Positions 47,943-56,294 of a DNA stretch of 64,000 nt are shown piece by piece; position 1 is the first letter of the stretch; every line of letters starts with the position of its first letter. The position numbers and the translations under genes were made by a program. Below the pieces are notes generated by a model, which worked only from the letters and a program-made list of their open reading frames with translations, was not told where the DNA came from and did not search any database. Origin of the DNA: Moritella sp. JT01 (GTDB lineage: Bacteria > Pseudomonadota > Gammaproteobacteria > Enterobacterales > Moritellaceae); the NCBI RefSeq assembly GCF_001574435.1, contig NZ_LOCN01000003.1, positions 62,181 to 126,180 on the forward strand, written 5' to 3'.

Positions 47943-48065
47943 ATGAAATGTTGTGAAAACGCGACAGTGAAGAGAGTGAGTCGAAATTGGTTTGAAAAAT
48001 TATTTTATAGCAGTATTCATAAATGTAATCACTGCGGTAATGTGTTTAAGCTTAAAGCGGGTTAA
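47943..48065 (+). CDS. 40-residue zinc-ribbon-like protein
   Basis: A very short gene preceded by a strong GAGGG ribosome site seven bases before the ATG. It encodes Cys3-Cys4, a basic/aromatic middle (RVSRNWFEKLFYSS) and a C-terminal Cys28-x-x-Cys31 (HKCNHCGNVF), so four cysteines could bind zinc. A hairpin terminator follows at 48141, which supports a real transcription unit. A 12-codon reading frame with its own AAGGA (ATG at 47918) overlaps its start out of frame. Function unknown; small zinc ribbons often act in regulation or RNA/protein binding. Confidence 0.68.
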   Translation: MKCCENATVKRVSRNWFEKLFYSSIHKCNHCGNVFKLKAG

Positions 48066-48137
48066 TTATAGTTATCGAATATAAGTTCGATAATAACAAC
48101 GAACTTAGAGGTCGTTTATGAAGGTCATATTGACATA

Positions 48138-48177
48138 AATAAGTCCATGCTTTGAGCTGAATGGACTTTTATTTTTA
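48138..48177 (+). terminator. terminator after the zinc-ribbon gene
   Basis: Arms aagtccat (48141-48148) and atggactt (48161-48168) followed by a T-rich run. Confidence 0.75.
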
Positions 48178-48577
48178 ATCCAAGCGTATTAATATTCCCT
48201 TCTTGTACCCCATTCAAATTCAATCTTCCTTGTTCACACACTATGCTATAAGTCACATCGCCTGATTTTTATTTCAAACTTTCATCTAACTCGAATATTA
48301 CTAATTTTTAAATTTTTTCTTCTAACTATAAATATGTCGTTAAAATGTCATAAACTCAGTGATATCGCGCATACTCACAAAGAGATACTTGAACTCGCTT
48401 GCAAATGTAGTAACTCGCTTTAAATTTAAAAATGAGGATGCTAATTTCTATTCTGTTCATTAACAATAAAAAGAGTAGTAACAAAATGATAAGTAATAGA
48501 TTATTAACATTACGCTTAATAGTGTTCAGCACCGGAACGCGAGTAAACTCCATGATATTTGAAGCAGGAGTCATGGA
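48178..48577. other. 400-base AT-rich gap
   Basis: No gene or clear promoter is recognised. A 29-codon open frame at 48334-48423 has no ribosome site and is not called. The ribosome site of the next gene (CAGGAG) is at its end. Confidence 0.5.
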
Positions 48578-49225
48578 ATGACAAAGCAAATAGCAGCTGT
48601 ATGTTTTTTTGCCTGCCTGAGTACTCAGACTTATGCAGAAAGTGAACAAGAGATCACTAGTTCAACTGCAGGAGGGGTGTATACAGCATATGAATCTATT
48701 CATCAGGTAAGAGATTTGATGAAAGAACGTGGGTTCACTCTACATCGCTGTGGAATTCAAAAAATACAAAAACTTGCTTCAGAAGATGAAACACCTTATA
48801 GCCAAATCCAATGTTTGTACTCAAAACCAGGACAGGCTCCCAGCGAAATATCGGAGGAAGCCTACTGGCATTTAAATATTTTTTATGATGTAGATAGTGG
48901 ATATTATAGAGCAGGTAGTGAATTTACTGATAATTATCAAAGTCGTGTCTATACACATGCTCCGGATTACCTTTTCGATGTTGGACCTAAGTATTATCGA
49001 GAACGCGCGAGGGTTTTGGATCTTGGTATGAAGGTGGAAGACTGCAATCTTCAGAGAATTTACTACATTGTGCAACCAGCTGAGGATACTTATTTGTCTC
49101 ATATCGCATCCTGCTCTGTATATCAAAGTGAGGGGGAGTTATTTGGGAATATTAATATGGAAATTAACTACACACCAGAAAACATGGGCTACAGTGAGGG
49201 TTTTGTAACATTTAATGAGCTTTAG
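48578..49225 (+). CDS. secreted protein of unknown function
   Basis: A 215-residue protein with a short signal peptide (MTKQIAAVCFFACLSTQTYA) and a mature part rich in Tyr and acidic residues. Four cysteines are spaced as two possible pairs (HRCGIQKIQ / IQCLYSK and VEDCNLQ / ASCSVYQ). The two halves each contain a Cys-then-I/L-Q-x-I pattern, hinting at an internal duplication. CAGGAG stands at 48565. I do not recognise a family. It is followed by a hairpin terminator, so it is probably a single-gene unit. Confidence 0.75.
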   Translation: MTKQIAAVCFFACLSTQTYAESEQEITSSTAGGVYTAYESIHQVRDLMKERGFTLHRCGIQKIQKLASEDETPYSQIQCLYSKPGQAPSEISEEAYWHLNIFYDVDSGYYRAGSEFTDNYQSRVYTHAPDYLFDVGPKYYRERARVLDLGMKVEDCNLQRIYYIVQPAEDTYLSHIASCSVYQSEGELFGNINMEINYTPENMGYSEGFVTFNEL

Positions 49226-49274
49226 GAGGAAATAAAGCTTTGTCTCTTATCCCTTGCTCGTTGATGTAAATCAA

Positions 49275-49316
49275 AATACACACTTTTATATCTAGGTACA
49301 AAAGTGTGTATTTTTT
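49275..49316 (+). terminator. terminator after the unknown secreted protein
   Basis: A perfect 13-base stem (aatacacactttt, 49275-49287, with 49300-49312) and a T run to 49316. Confidence 0.88.
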
Positions 49317-49392
49317 ATCGATGGACTTATATTGTCATATTAGCCAGTTGCCTAAACAAGACGCGTAAGGTATCTAACGCTTTAATATTGCA

Positions 49393-49488
49393 TACGAAAA
49401 AGTGGTTTACCTGATAGAGCCTACAGATGAAACCGCCCGTTTAGCAGGTAAGAACGTCATGATATATGACTACCCGGAGGCACATTAA
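49393..49488 (+). pseudogene. remnant of an ISNCY-type transposase
   Basis: About 31 codons in one frame read YEKVVYLIEPTDETARLAGK, then YDYPEAH and a stop. I recognise this as the segment found in ISNCY-family transposases, where a LxPTE...LAGKRVTVYDYPDG block is common. Both sides are lost: an in-frame stop lies about six codons upstream and the frame ends where the conserved block would continue. No terminal repeats were seen. It is a decayed insertion-sequence relic. Confidence 0.65.
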
Positions 49489-49959
49489 GCATAAAGCATT
49501 GTGGTAAGACGTAGGCTATCCAAAATTAGAATAAAAGCAGGAAATAATATCACTATAAGACACTAATTTAGTGTAACCCAATCTATCATCGGATCGTTTG
49601 TTATCTTGTTCCATAGTTAAAATGCAGTCATATCAGCCACAATTACTTCTCCTCCCTCTTATTTTTAAATATCCCATGATTGGACTGATGATACCCAAGC
49701 TGACAATTTATATTTTCAATACATGATATCGCCTATGAATATATATTAAGTGGTTAATAATCAATCATTTTAGAGTGTGTTTATTATTACAGTGTTATGA
49801 ATTTTAGTTATAAAAATACTTAAAGTGTGATGCATGCACTAATTATTTCTATTACTTTTGGAATACCTCTCAAGTTTAGTTTATTTATTTTGCAAAAAAA
49901 TTCATTAGTAATAAATTAACGAAACATTTACAAATAATTTACAAATTAAGAGTGGTTAA
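49489..49959. other. 470-base AT-rich gap before the PrtV locus
   Basis: No coding sequence is seen. It probably holds the promoter for the propeptide-like gene and prtV. The palindrome acactaatttagtgt (near 49560) is the only symmetry noticed. Confidence 0.45.
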
Positions 49960-50298
49960 ATGAAAATAGTCTTTTGTTTGGCGATGTCGCTTATTAGTCA
50001 CTTAGTGTTTGCTTCTGTTCCTGCGGATGAACACGAAAGGTTACTCGGTGCCTTGATAGCCAGAGGTGTCATTTGCGAAGGCCTTAATCGCGATCAGCAA
50101 CAAAAGGCTTTGGCAATATATTTACAGCGTAAGCAGCGGCATAACAGCATGAATAAACCGAGTAATCTAAAGCATTCGGTGTATTCCGACAGCGATGCTC
50201 CTAACGTCAAAACTGCTAACGACTTACATGCAGAAATGCCTAATTCGGAGCGTGTAAATTCGAATAAAAAAAATACCTGCATTCTACCGCCTGAATAA
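49960..50298 (+). CDS. small secreted protein resembling the PrtV propeptide
   Basis: A 112-residue protein with a signal peptide (MKIVFCLAMSLISHLVFA). Residues 26-61 (ERLLGALIARGVICEG, then an Ala-x-x-x-Tyr-Leu-x-x-Lys block) align without gaps to residues 36-71 of the downstream protease (EKLAEMLVRRGLLDD). Ten of 36 positions are identical and most hydrophobic positions are kept. The rest is polar and Asn/Ser-rich. It lies 111 bases before the protease gene on the same strand. A role as inhibitor or folding aid is inference. Confidence 0.75.
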   Translation: MKIVFCLAMSLISHLVFASVPADEHERLLGALIARGVICEGLNRDQQQKALAIYLQRKQRHNSMNKPSNLKHSVYSDSDAPNVKTANDLHAEMPNSERVNSNKKNTCILPPE

Positions 50299-50409
50299 TC
50301 CCGGTTGAGAATACTCATAAGGAATCAATTAGCATGTTTGCTGATCCTAATTAACAGGTTCAGCGGAGCGTGGTGATAATAAAATGGAAAATAATAACAA
50401 GGAAATATA

Positions 50410-53169
50410 ATGAAAAAACTCAAACATACACTGGTTGCAACCGCGATCATCAGCTTACTTGGTGTCAATGCTGTGCATGCGAAAACACCGGTAGACTTGG
50501 GGGTGGTTAATGAAGAAAAGTTGGCCGAAATGCTGGTTCGCAGGGGATTACTTGATGACTCTGCGTCATTACAGGAAAGATCTGATGCAGTAAAAAGTTA
50601 TTTAGACAATAAGATAAAACATGGATTTAGCGGTGATGCTCAATTTGGGAAGCAAGCCAAACTTCATCAAAGTCGAATTATTAATGTTATCGAAAAACAG
50701 CAGGGTTTGAAAAAATCGAGTGTATTTACGCTGGAAATTACGAATAAGCGCACCGATAAAGTCTTGGCACTTTTGATCGATTTTCCCGACCTACCATGGG
50801 ATGATAATCAGCTTACTGAAGAGCATACTTCGATGCTTTACCCTAGCTATTCTCCAGAACATTATCAGACCCTGTTATTCTCAGATACAGGCTACACTGG
50901 CCCGAAAGGTAATAACTTAATCTCTATGCGTCAATATTACGAGCAAGAATCAGGAGATAGTTACAGTGTTTCGGGTCAAGCTACAGGTTGGTATAGAGCG
51001 GAGAACAATGCCGCTTATTACGGAGGTAACTCTGCGACAACAGACAATGACAAAAATGCCCAAGCGTTAGTGCGCGAGGCGCTGGCACAGCTCGCTAAAG
51101 ATCCGAGTGTGAATCTGGCCGACTATGATATCGAAGATCGTTATGACTTTGACGGTGACGGTAACTTCCGTGAACCCGATGGTGTTATCGATCATCTTAT
51201 GGTCTTTCATGCCTCTGTTGGTGAAGAAGCGGGTGGTGGTGTATTGGGCCCTGATGCGATTTGGTCTCATCGCTTTAACCTTGGTCAGCCATATGTGCTT
51301 GAAGGTACGACGAGTTCTGTACCTGCACAATTTAATGGTAACTATGCAGCGTTTGATTATACGATGCAGCCAATAGACGCCGCAGCAGGGGTTTGTGCGC
51401 ATGAATATGGTCACGATTTAGGCCTGCCTGATGAGTATGATACTCAGTATACCGGCGCTGGAGAACCTGTGTCTTACTGGTCTATCATGTCTTCTGGTAG
51501 CTGGGCTGGTAAAATTGGTGGGACCCAACCGACAGCGTTCAGCTCATGGGCTAAAACCTTTTTGCAAACTGCAATTGGTGGTCGCTGGATCAATGACGAA
51601 CGATTATCTATTGAAGAGCTAAAAGATAAAGAGCTGTTCTTTACCCTGTTCCAAACGACAGATAACGATCGCCCGAATATGGTTCGCATTGACTTACCTG
51701 TGAAGAAAAGCGAAGGGTTAAAACCGTTCGAAGGTTTAGCTCAGTTCCATTCTGAACAGGGTGACGGCCTGAAAAATTCGATGAGCAGAAGCTTAGATAT
51801 TCCGACGGCTGATACAGTTAAGCTGACATTTAAAGCTTGGTATCAAATCGAAAAAGATTATGATTTTGCTCGTGTACTTATTAACGGAAAACCAATCACG
51901 GGTAATATTACGACTCTGGATGATCCGCTTAATACTGGTTTAGCGCCAGCGATTAGTGGTGAATCTGATGGTTGGATCGATGCTGAATTTGATCTGTCGG
52001 CTTACGCAGGACAAACGGTTACGCTTGGTTTTGATTACATCACGGATGGTGGCCTAGCAATGAAAGGACTGTTCCTTGATAACATTGCACTGGTTAGTGA
52101 TGGTGAGCGTACGCTGATTGATGATGCAGAATCAACGTCGACATTCGACCTTAACGGCTTTAAAACCAACACTGGATTCTATGAGTCTAACCATTATTAC
52201 TTGCTACAATGGCGTAGTCATAACGGCGTTGATGAAGGTTTAAAAAATATTAAACGTATGGACCAGCTAATGACCTTTGAGCCTGGACTGGTTATTTGGT
52301 ACGTTGACGATTCATTTAAGGACAACGCGGTAGGCAAACATCCAGGTCAAGGTTGGCTTGGTGTTTTAGATGCAGATCAGAACGCGCTATTATGGGCGGA
52401 CACTGGTCTTGCGGCACAAACTCGTTTTCAAGTTCGTGATGCCGCGTTCTCGTTACATGATCAAACTGAATTTCGTTTGACTGCTAGCGATGGCAATGTA
52501 CTGGAAGATAGTAATCTTGCGGCCAATGGTCATTTTGCTGATAATCAAGATTACAGTTTACCACAAGCGCCAGATTCAGGGCGTATCGTGACTGAATATG
52601 GTCTCGTTATCGATGTACTCAACCAGGCAGATAACAACGAATACGGTGTGCTCAAAGTTTCTTATTCTGAGGCTCCGAATGTTGCACCTCAAGCTATATT
52701 TGACGTTGTTGTTGACGGACTTGAGGTTACAGCTACAAACAGAAGTACTGATAGTGATGGTAAGATTACGAGTTATCTGTGGGATTTTGGTAACGGTCAG
52801 AGCAGTGCTGAAAACTCACCAGTGTGGAAGTACACTGAAAGCGGTAGCTATACGGTAACCCTGACGGTAACTGATAATGATGGCGCAACTGCGACAGTAT
52901 CGGAAACAATTAACGTTGTTGCTCCAAATGTTGAACCTGAAGTGGGTGCGAAATACATTCACTTAGGTCGTCTAGTCACATTATGGTCAACAAGTACTGA
53001 CAGTGACGGTCGTATTGTTGATACCGAATGGCAATTACCGAACGGTAAGACTAAGCGTGGTCGCCTTATTACGGCAATGTTTCCTTCATACGGTCACCAT
53101 GTTGTGACATTGAAGGTAATTGATAATGATGGTGCTGTTGTCAGCAAGGTTATTAACGTTAAAATATAA
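50410..53169 (+). CDS. prtV: M6-family secreted metalloprotease with PKD domains (PrtV-like)
   Basis: A 919-residue zinc protease. In order: signal peptide (to about 24, ending VHA); propeptide (about 25-105); and the M6 immune-inhibitor-A-type catalytic domain, with active site HEYGHDLGLPDEYD at 331-344 and the later WSIMSSGSWAG. A beta-rich region follows (about 440-740), then two PKD-type domains at about 757-838 (DSDGKITSYLWDFGNG) and 840-919 (DSDGRIVDTEWQLPNG). Length and architecture match Vibrio cholerae PrtV. Likely extracellular nutrient protease or toxin. AAGGAAA precedes the ATG; a strong terminator follows. Confidence 0.92.
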   Translation: MKKLKHTLVATAIISLLGVNAVHAKTPVDLGVVNEEKLAEMLVRRGLLDDSASLQERSDAVKSYLDNKIKHGFSGDAQFGKQAKLHQSRIINVIEKQQGLKKSSVFTLEITNKRTDKVLALLIDFPDLPWDDNQLTEEHTSMLYPSYSPEHYQTLLFSDTGYTGPKGNNLISMRQYYEQESGDSYSVSGQATGWYRAENNAAYYGGNSATTDNDKNAQALVREALAQLAKDPSVNLADYDIEDRYDFDGDGNFREPDGVIDHLMVFHASVGEEAGGGVLGPDAIWSHRFNLGQPYVLEGTTSSVPAQFNGNYAAFDYTMQPIDAAAGVCAHEYGHDLGLPDEYDTQYTGAGEPVSYWSIMSSGSWAGKIGGTQPTAFSSWAKTFLQTAIGGRWINDERLSIEELKDKELFFTLFQTTDNDRPNMVRIDLPVKKSEGLKPFEGLAQFHSEQGDGLKNSMSRSLDIPTADTVKLTFKAWYQIEKDYDFARVLINGKPITGNITTLDDPLNTGLAPAISGESDGWIDAEFDLSAYAGQTVTLGFDYITDGGLAMKGLFLDNIALVSDGERTLIDDAESTSTFDLNGFKTNTGFYESNHYYLLQWRSHNGVDEGLKNIKRMDQLMTFEPGLVIWYVDDSFKDNAVGKHPGQGWLGVLDADQNALLWADTGLAAQTRFQVRDAAFSLHDQTEFRLTASDGNVLEDSNLAANGHFADNQDYSLPQAPDSGRIVTEYGLVIDVLNQADNNEYGVLKVSYSEAPNVAPQAIFDVVVDGLEVTATNRSTDSDGKITSYLWDFGNGQSSAENSPVWKYTESGSYTVTLTVTDNDGATATVSETINVVAPNVEPEVGAKYIHLGRLVTLWSTSTDSDGRIVDTEWQLPNGKTKRGRLITAMFPSYGHHVVTLKVIDNDGAVVSKVINVKI

Positions 53170-53188
53170 ATGTAATAAAGGATGAGTT

Positions 53189-53214
53189 AAAGCGCCCTGT
53201 TGTGGGCGCTTTTT
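53189..53214 (+). terminator. prtV terminator
   Basis: Nine-base perfect stem (aaagcgccc, 53189-53197, with 53204-53212) followed by TTTT. Confidence 0.9.
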
Positions 53215-53382
53215 AGCTATTTATTATTTTGATGTATCACTTAGTGAGTGGCAGGGCTCAGGACATAAATAATAAGGGGAGACAATATCGTTATTATATA
53301 AATTGATTCATCTATAGTTTATATAATACAGAATATAGGTGTATTTGCAGGAAGCGTAAAATGAAATATTTAGGAAAATGAG

Positions 53383-53417
53383 CCTATGCTTTGTGAGGCA
53401 TCGACTCATTTACGTGC
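53383..53417. repeat. dispersed repeat, copy 1
   Basis: The segment cctatgctttgtgaggca and following bases (gactcatttacgtgc) recurs at 56251-56286 with a few differences. Both copies have the same orientation and both lie just beyond the 3' end of a minus-strand gene. Confidence 0.75.
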
Positions 53418-53489
53418 TGAACTTACAATCAGTAAGAACGTGGTTTTGGCTCTTCTAATTTATAGCCATAAGAGGGAGGCTTATACATT

Positions 53490-54371
53490 TCAATTACAGA
53501 TGTCATTTAAATTATTTTTAAGCGCTTTATCGTAGTTATCTAACCAATCATATCGTTCACTGTACATTTTTCTCTTTGTGCGTTTGATATCTTCGATATT
53601 CTTGCGTTCAGCCTTAAGCGGTAGTTTATAGAAGTAATCATTATGGGGTTCTCCATTATGCTCTTCCCATAGGCTATTATAATCTAGATATAGTGTTCTA
53701 CTATAACGTTTGGAAACCAATACATGTGCCGAATTTTGTATGGCATAAATATGTTTTATATCCAAATTAACAGCGAGTAAACGTAATGTTTCAATCATGA
53801 ATGATTTCGGACGTAAACCATAAAGTGTTTTGGTAAATAATCGGCTAAAGCCATTATCACTCGATCCACCTTGTATGCGACCAATATAAATGTCGTTATT
53901 CATAACAGTAAATGCAAGTACATAATAGTTAGTATTTTCTGTGTCTGTTAGCGTAAGAGTAAGCTCTCCTTCTTTTCTAGAACTACGCTCAAAACTCAGA
54001 TTGATAAAATACTGCTTCTCGTTAATTTCTAGTCTGTAAATCGTCAATGCATCGTTATAAACTTGATGTCGAGCGTCAGCTGAAAATTTGTCTTCAAACC
54101 AGTTATAATGCTGAATTAAAGTATCAACAACTTCTTTTTTACTGAAGCCATTGGATAAGTAAGGCGTTACGCATTTGAATAAGAATGCTGGTTGTTTTTT
54201 AAGAAGCATTTTTCGTTCATTATTAGCGAAATTGTCATGCATTTTTTTTACGTAGGGATAGTATACCAAAGCTCGAATGATGAACTTAATGATAGTTTTA
54301 ATCTTTCCCTTGTCTTTATTATTATTGGCTTCAATGGCCATGCTAATTATATTCATGATAATTATATTCAT
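53490..54371 (-). CDS. VirK/YbjX family protein (DUF535)
   Basis: A 293-residue protein matching the DUF535 pattern: RHQVYNDALTIYRLE, YFINLSFERSSRKEGELTLTL, IGRIQGGSSDNG and the C-terminal KRTKRKMYSERYDWLDNYDK. Members are named after Shigella VirK and E. coli YbjX; the biochemical role is unclear. The N-terminal 20 residues come from a duplicated atgaatataatta-type sequence, so the true start may be an ATG at 54356 or 54341; no strong ribosome site was seen. It stands alone among accessory genes. Confidence 0.82.
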   Translation of the reverse strand: MNIIIMNIISMAIEANNNKDKGKIKTIIKFIIRALVYYPYVKKMHDNFANNERKMLLKKQPAFLFKCVTPYLSNGFSKKEVVDTLIQHYNWFEDKFSADARHQVYNDALTIYRLEINEKQYFINLSFERSSRKEGELTLTLTDTENTNYYVLAFTVMNNDIYIGRIQGGSSDNGFSRLFTKTLYGLRPKSFMIETLRLLAVNLDIKHIYAIQNSAHVLVSKRYSRTLYLDYNSLWEEHNGEPHNDYFYKLPLKAERKNIEDIKRTKRKMYSERYDWLDNYDKALKNNLNDICN

Positions 54372-54852
54372 GTTCAGTTATTAAAAGAAACAAGATATAT
54401 ATAAAGTGTAGTGGTCAAAAAATTGGGGCCATAGTTTTGTATGTAATTGTCAGTGAATTTCGGGCCGCATGTTGTTGTAGTGATTCAGTGCGTTTGACCC
54501 TCTGTCGGAGGCTTTTAGTGTCTTATTTATTATAGTTTGATTCTTTAAATATACAAAACCGATTGTCACATCGACCTGATGGTCGTCACTATGATATTGG
54601 CAAGGTGTTGTAATTATTGGTTATTAAAAGCTTGCTTTAGGTGGGGTAATCCATAACTAAAATATATCAATACAGTTGGGATGGGGGAGTCTGGACATGA
54701 ACAATATTTCAGAAAATAAGGGGATTAGTGAGTTTAAATTAAAGATTAGAATTGTAATGATAGCGTGATTTTGTACTATTTTGGTGAATGTCTATTTCAG
54801 CGTAAATGTAACGTGATCCCCCCATTTTCTATTGAATTGTGTTTATTCATAC
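54372..54852. other. 480-base gap with a possible IS3-type end
   Basis: At 54408-54430 the sequence tgtagtggtcaaaaaattgg resembles IS3-family terminal repeats. The minus strand next to it, 54451-54540, reads ALNHYNNMRPEIH followed by a stop, like a transposase C-terminus. This is weak evidence for a relic. A 23-codon frame at 54699 with GGGAG upstream is too short to call. Confidence 0.35.
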
Positions 54853-55071
54853 CTACGTCAGAATGACCATTCTAGCTATTGACTGAAAAAGAAATAGGAT
54901 TAGTACTGAGCAAGTCGTTAGCCTTAATATTAGGTCTGAATACTTGCTTATCGCTGTGTCATATTTCCATTCCTGAGTCGCCACTATCGTGTAGAAATGA
55001 TATGCAATAAATAAGAGGATGATAATTTGTGTAGCGATATGGCTAATTTCTAATATTGTATCGGTATTCAT
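54853..55071 (-). CDS. small two-helix membrane protein
   Basis: A 72-residue protein with two hydrophobic helices (TQIIILLFIAYHFYTIV and LTTCSVLILFLFQSIAR) separated by a charged loop (QEWKYDTAISKYSDLI). No family was recognised. The ribosome site is weak, so the gene is plausible rather than proven. It lies among short accessory genes. Confidence 0.5.
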   Translation of the reverse strand: MNTDTILEISHIATQIIILLFIAYHFYTIVATQEWKYDTAISKYSDLILRLTTCSVLILFLFQSIARMVILT

Positions 55072-55298
55072 TGTGTCGTCTCAATCATTGAGTTTTAACT
55101 AAACCTAGCAACAATGTTGATTTTGAATGGGCGAGTACACTTCCTTTTACTGAAATGTGACAGGGTAGGATAGGTTAATTATTTTTTTGAGATGTGAGTT
55201 GTTCGCTAGGTACAATATGTTAAATAGGCAAAAGTAGTTCGCTAGTCTTACATAGCGAACTACTGATTATTTAGATTTCATGTAGCATGCGTTATTAG

Positions 55299-55541
55299 CT
55301 ATAGTTTTCTACCGAGGCGTTTTTCTACTTGCTTCTTTTCCCAGTCAGCACCAAAAAAATTTAAAATTTCAAAGGCACTTAAACCATGACTCACAATACC
55401 AATCCCCCAACCTATTGCAGGCCACCACGCCCAAATATAATTTGGACCTGTGATCAAGTTTATAGCGAAGAGTAATGTTATAACTGACACATAAGAAATA
55501 AGGTTTGAGTAGAAAGCCTTAATAGACTTTACTTGCCACAA
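55299..55541 (-). CDS. 2TM-domain protein, possibly 5'-truncated
   Basis: About 80 residues fit the 2TM domain: two helices (ISYVSVITLLFAINLITG and WPAIGWGIGIVSHGLSAF) with the characteristic NYIWAWWPAIGWG between them, and a C-terminal WEKKQVEKRLGRKL. The only start available is a TTG with no ribosome site, and an in-frame stop lies six codons upstream. The usual N-terminal lead-in is short. The gene may be decayed or use an unrecognised start. Confidence 0.6.
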   Translation of the reverse strand: MWQVKSIKAFYSNLISYVSVITLLFAINLITGPNYIWAWWPAIGWGIGIVSHGLSAFEILNFFGADWEKKQVEKRLGRKL

Positions 55542-55814
55542 ATGATTAGCGTAACGTCATAAGCACGACACGAACATGACAAGCTTTAAATTACAACGTG
55601 TTAACTTGGGGGGGCGTTGGTTAATACTGTCACAACCGTAATGTATTAGAGGCTTTTCTTTAACCATACAGCATAGTGTCGTACTATTTTGGTGAGTTTA
55701 GTGTTCAGAGAAAATTTAATACGAACGCATGTTTATATATGAAATACTCATTTATTACCTATGTTTTTCCGTGTTAATGTATTGGCTTAATTGAGTTAAC
55801 TTAAGGATGAGTTT

Positions 55815-56099
55815 ATGCGGTCAAAACTTATATGGATATTTTTTATCTTATCATTTTCATCACTATCTAACGCGAAGGATTTCTTTCGTGTTAGCGGTGG
55901 CGATCTACTGATTAGTGACAATGGTATGACGCACTCAGAAGTAATGGAAATAATTAATAATGAAAAATCATGGACACGAATTGGATATAATCATTATATT
56001 TTAGAAGCGTCTGTTGGAGGTGAATTTGATGTGCGCTTAAGGTTTACAGGCGATAAGCTAGCTAAAATTATTTCCAAGCAATTAGGGCGAATGGACTAG
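55815..56099 (+). CDS. small secreted protein of unknown function
   Basis: A 94-residue protein with a signal peptide (MRSKLIWIFFILSFSSLSNA) and a mature part, KDFFRVSGGDLLISDNGMTHSEV..., ending in a basic tail. The middle (EIINNEKSWTRIGYNHYILE, then a GEFDVRLRFTGDKL strand pattern) resembles small BLIP/SmpA-like folds, but I cannot assign it. AAGGA precedes the ATG. Single gene; neighbours unrelated. Confidence 0.65.
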   Translation: MRSKLIWIFFILSFSSLSNAKDFFRVSGGDLLISDNGMTHSEVMEIINNEKSWTRIGYNHYILEASVGGEFDVRLRFTGDKLAKIISKQLGRMD

Positions 56100-56250
56100 C
56101 GTGCGACCAGTTCAGTCGATATCGGAATAGTACGAGGTTTATTACCTTTGGTATTAACAAAACGTTACTTTGGTATCGTGAATGTGTTCATCTTTTTAAT
56201 TTTCGGTTTTACTTCAACGTCTGATATTCTGTGATTGATTGACACACCGT

Positions 56251-56286
56251 CCATGCTTTGTGAGGCACTGACTCATTTTACGCGCC
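56251..56286. repeat. dispersed repeat, copy 2
   Basis: The segment ccatgctttgtgaggca plus gactcattttacgcgc, nearly identical to 53383-53417, ends nine bases before the 3' end of the pilin gene. Confidence 0.75.
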
Positions 56287-56294
56287 TATATTAT

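Noticed and set aside
48334-48423. 29-codon open frame with three cysteines
   Set aside because: It has no ribosome site or terminator and no recognised motif; it is too short to support.
54699-54770. 23-codon frame after GGGAG
   Set aside because: Good ribosome site, but there is no protein feature and the sequence looks like ordinary AT-rich spacer.
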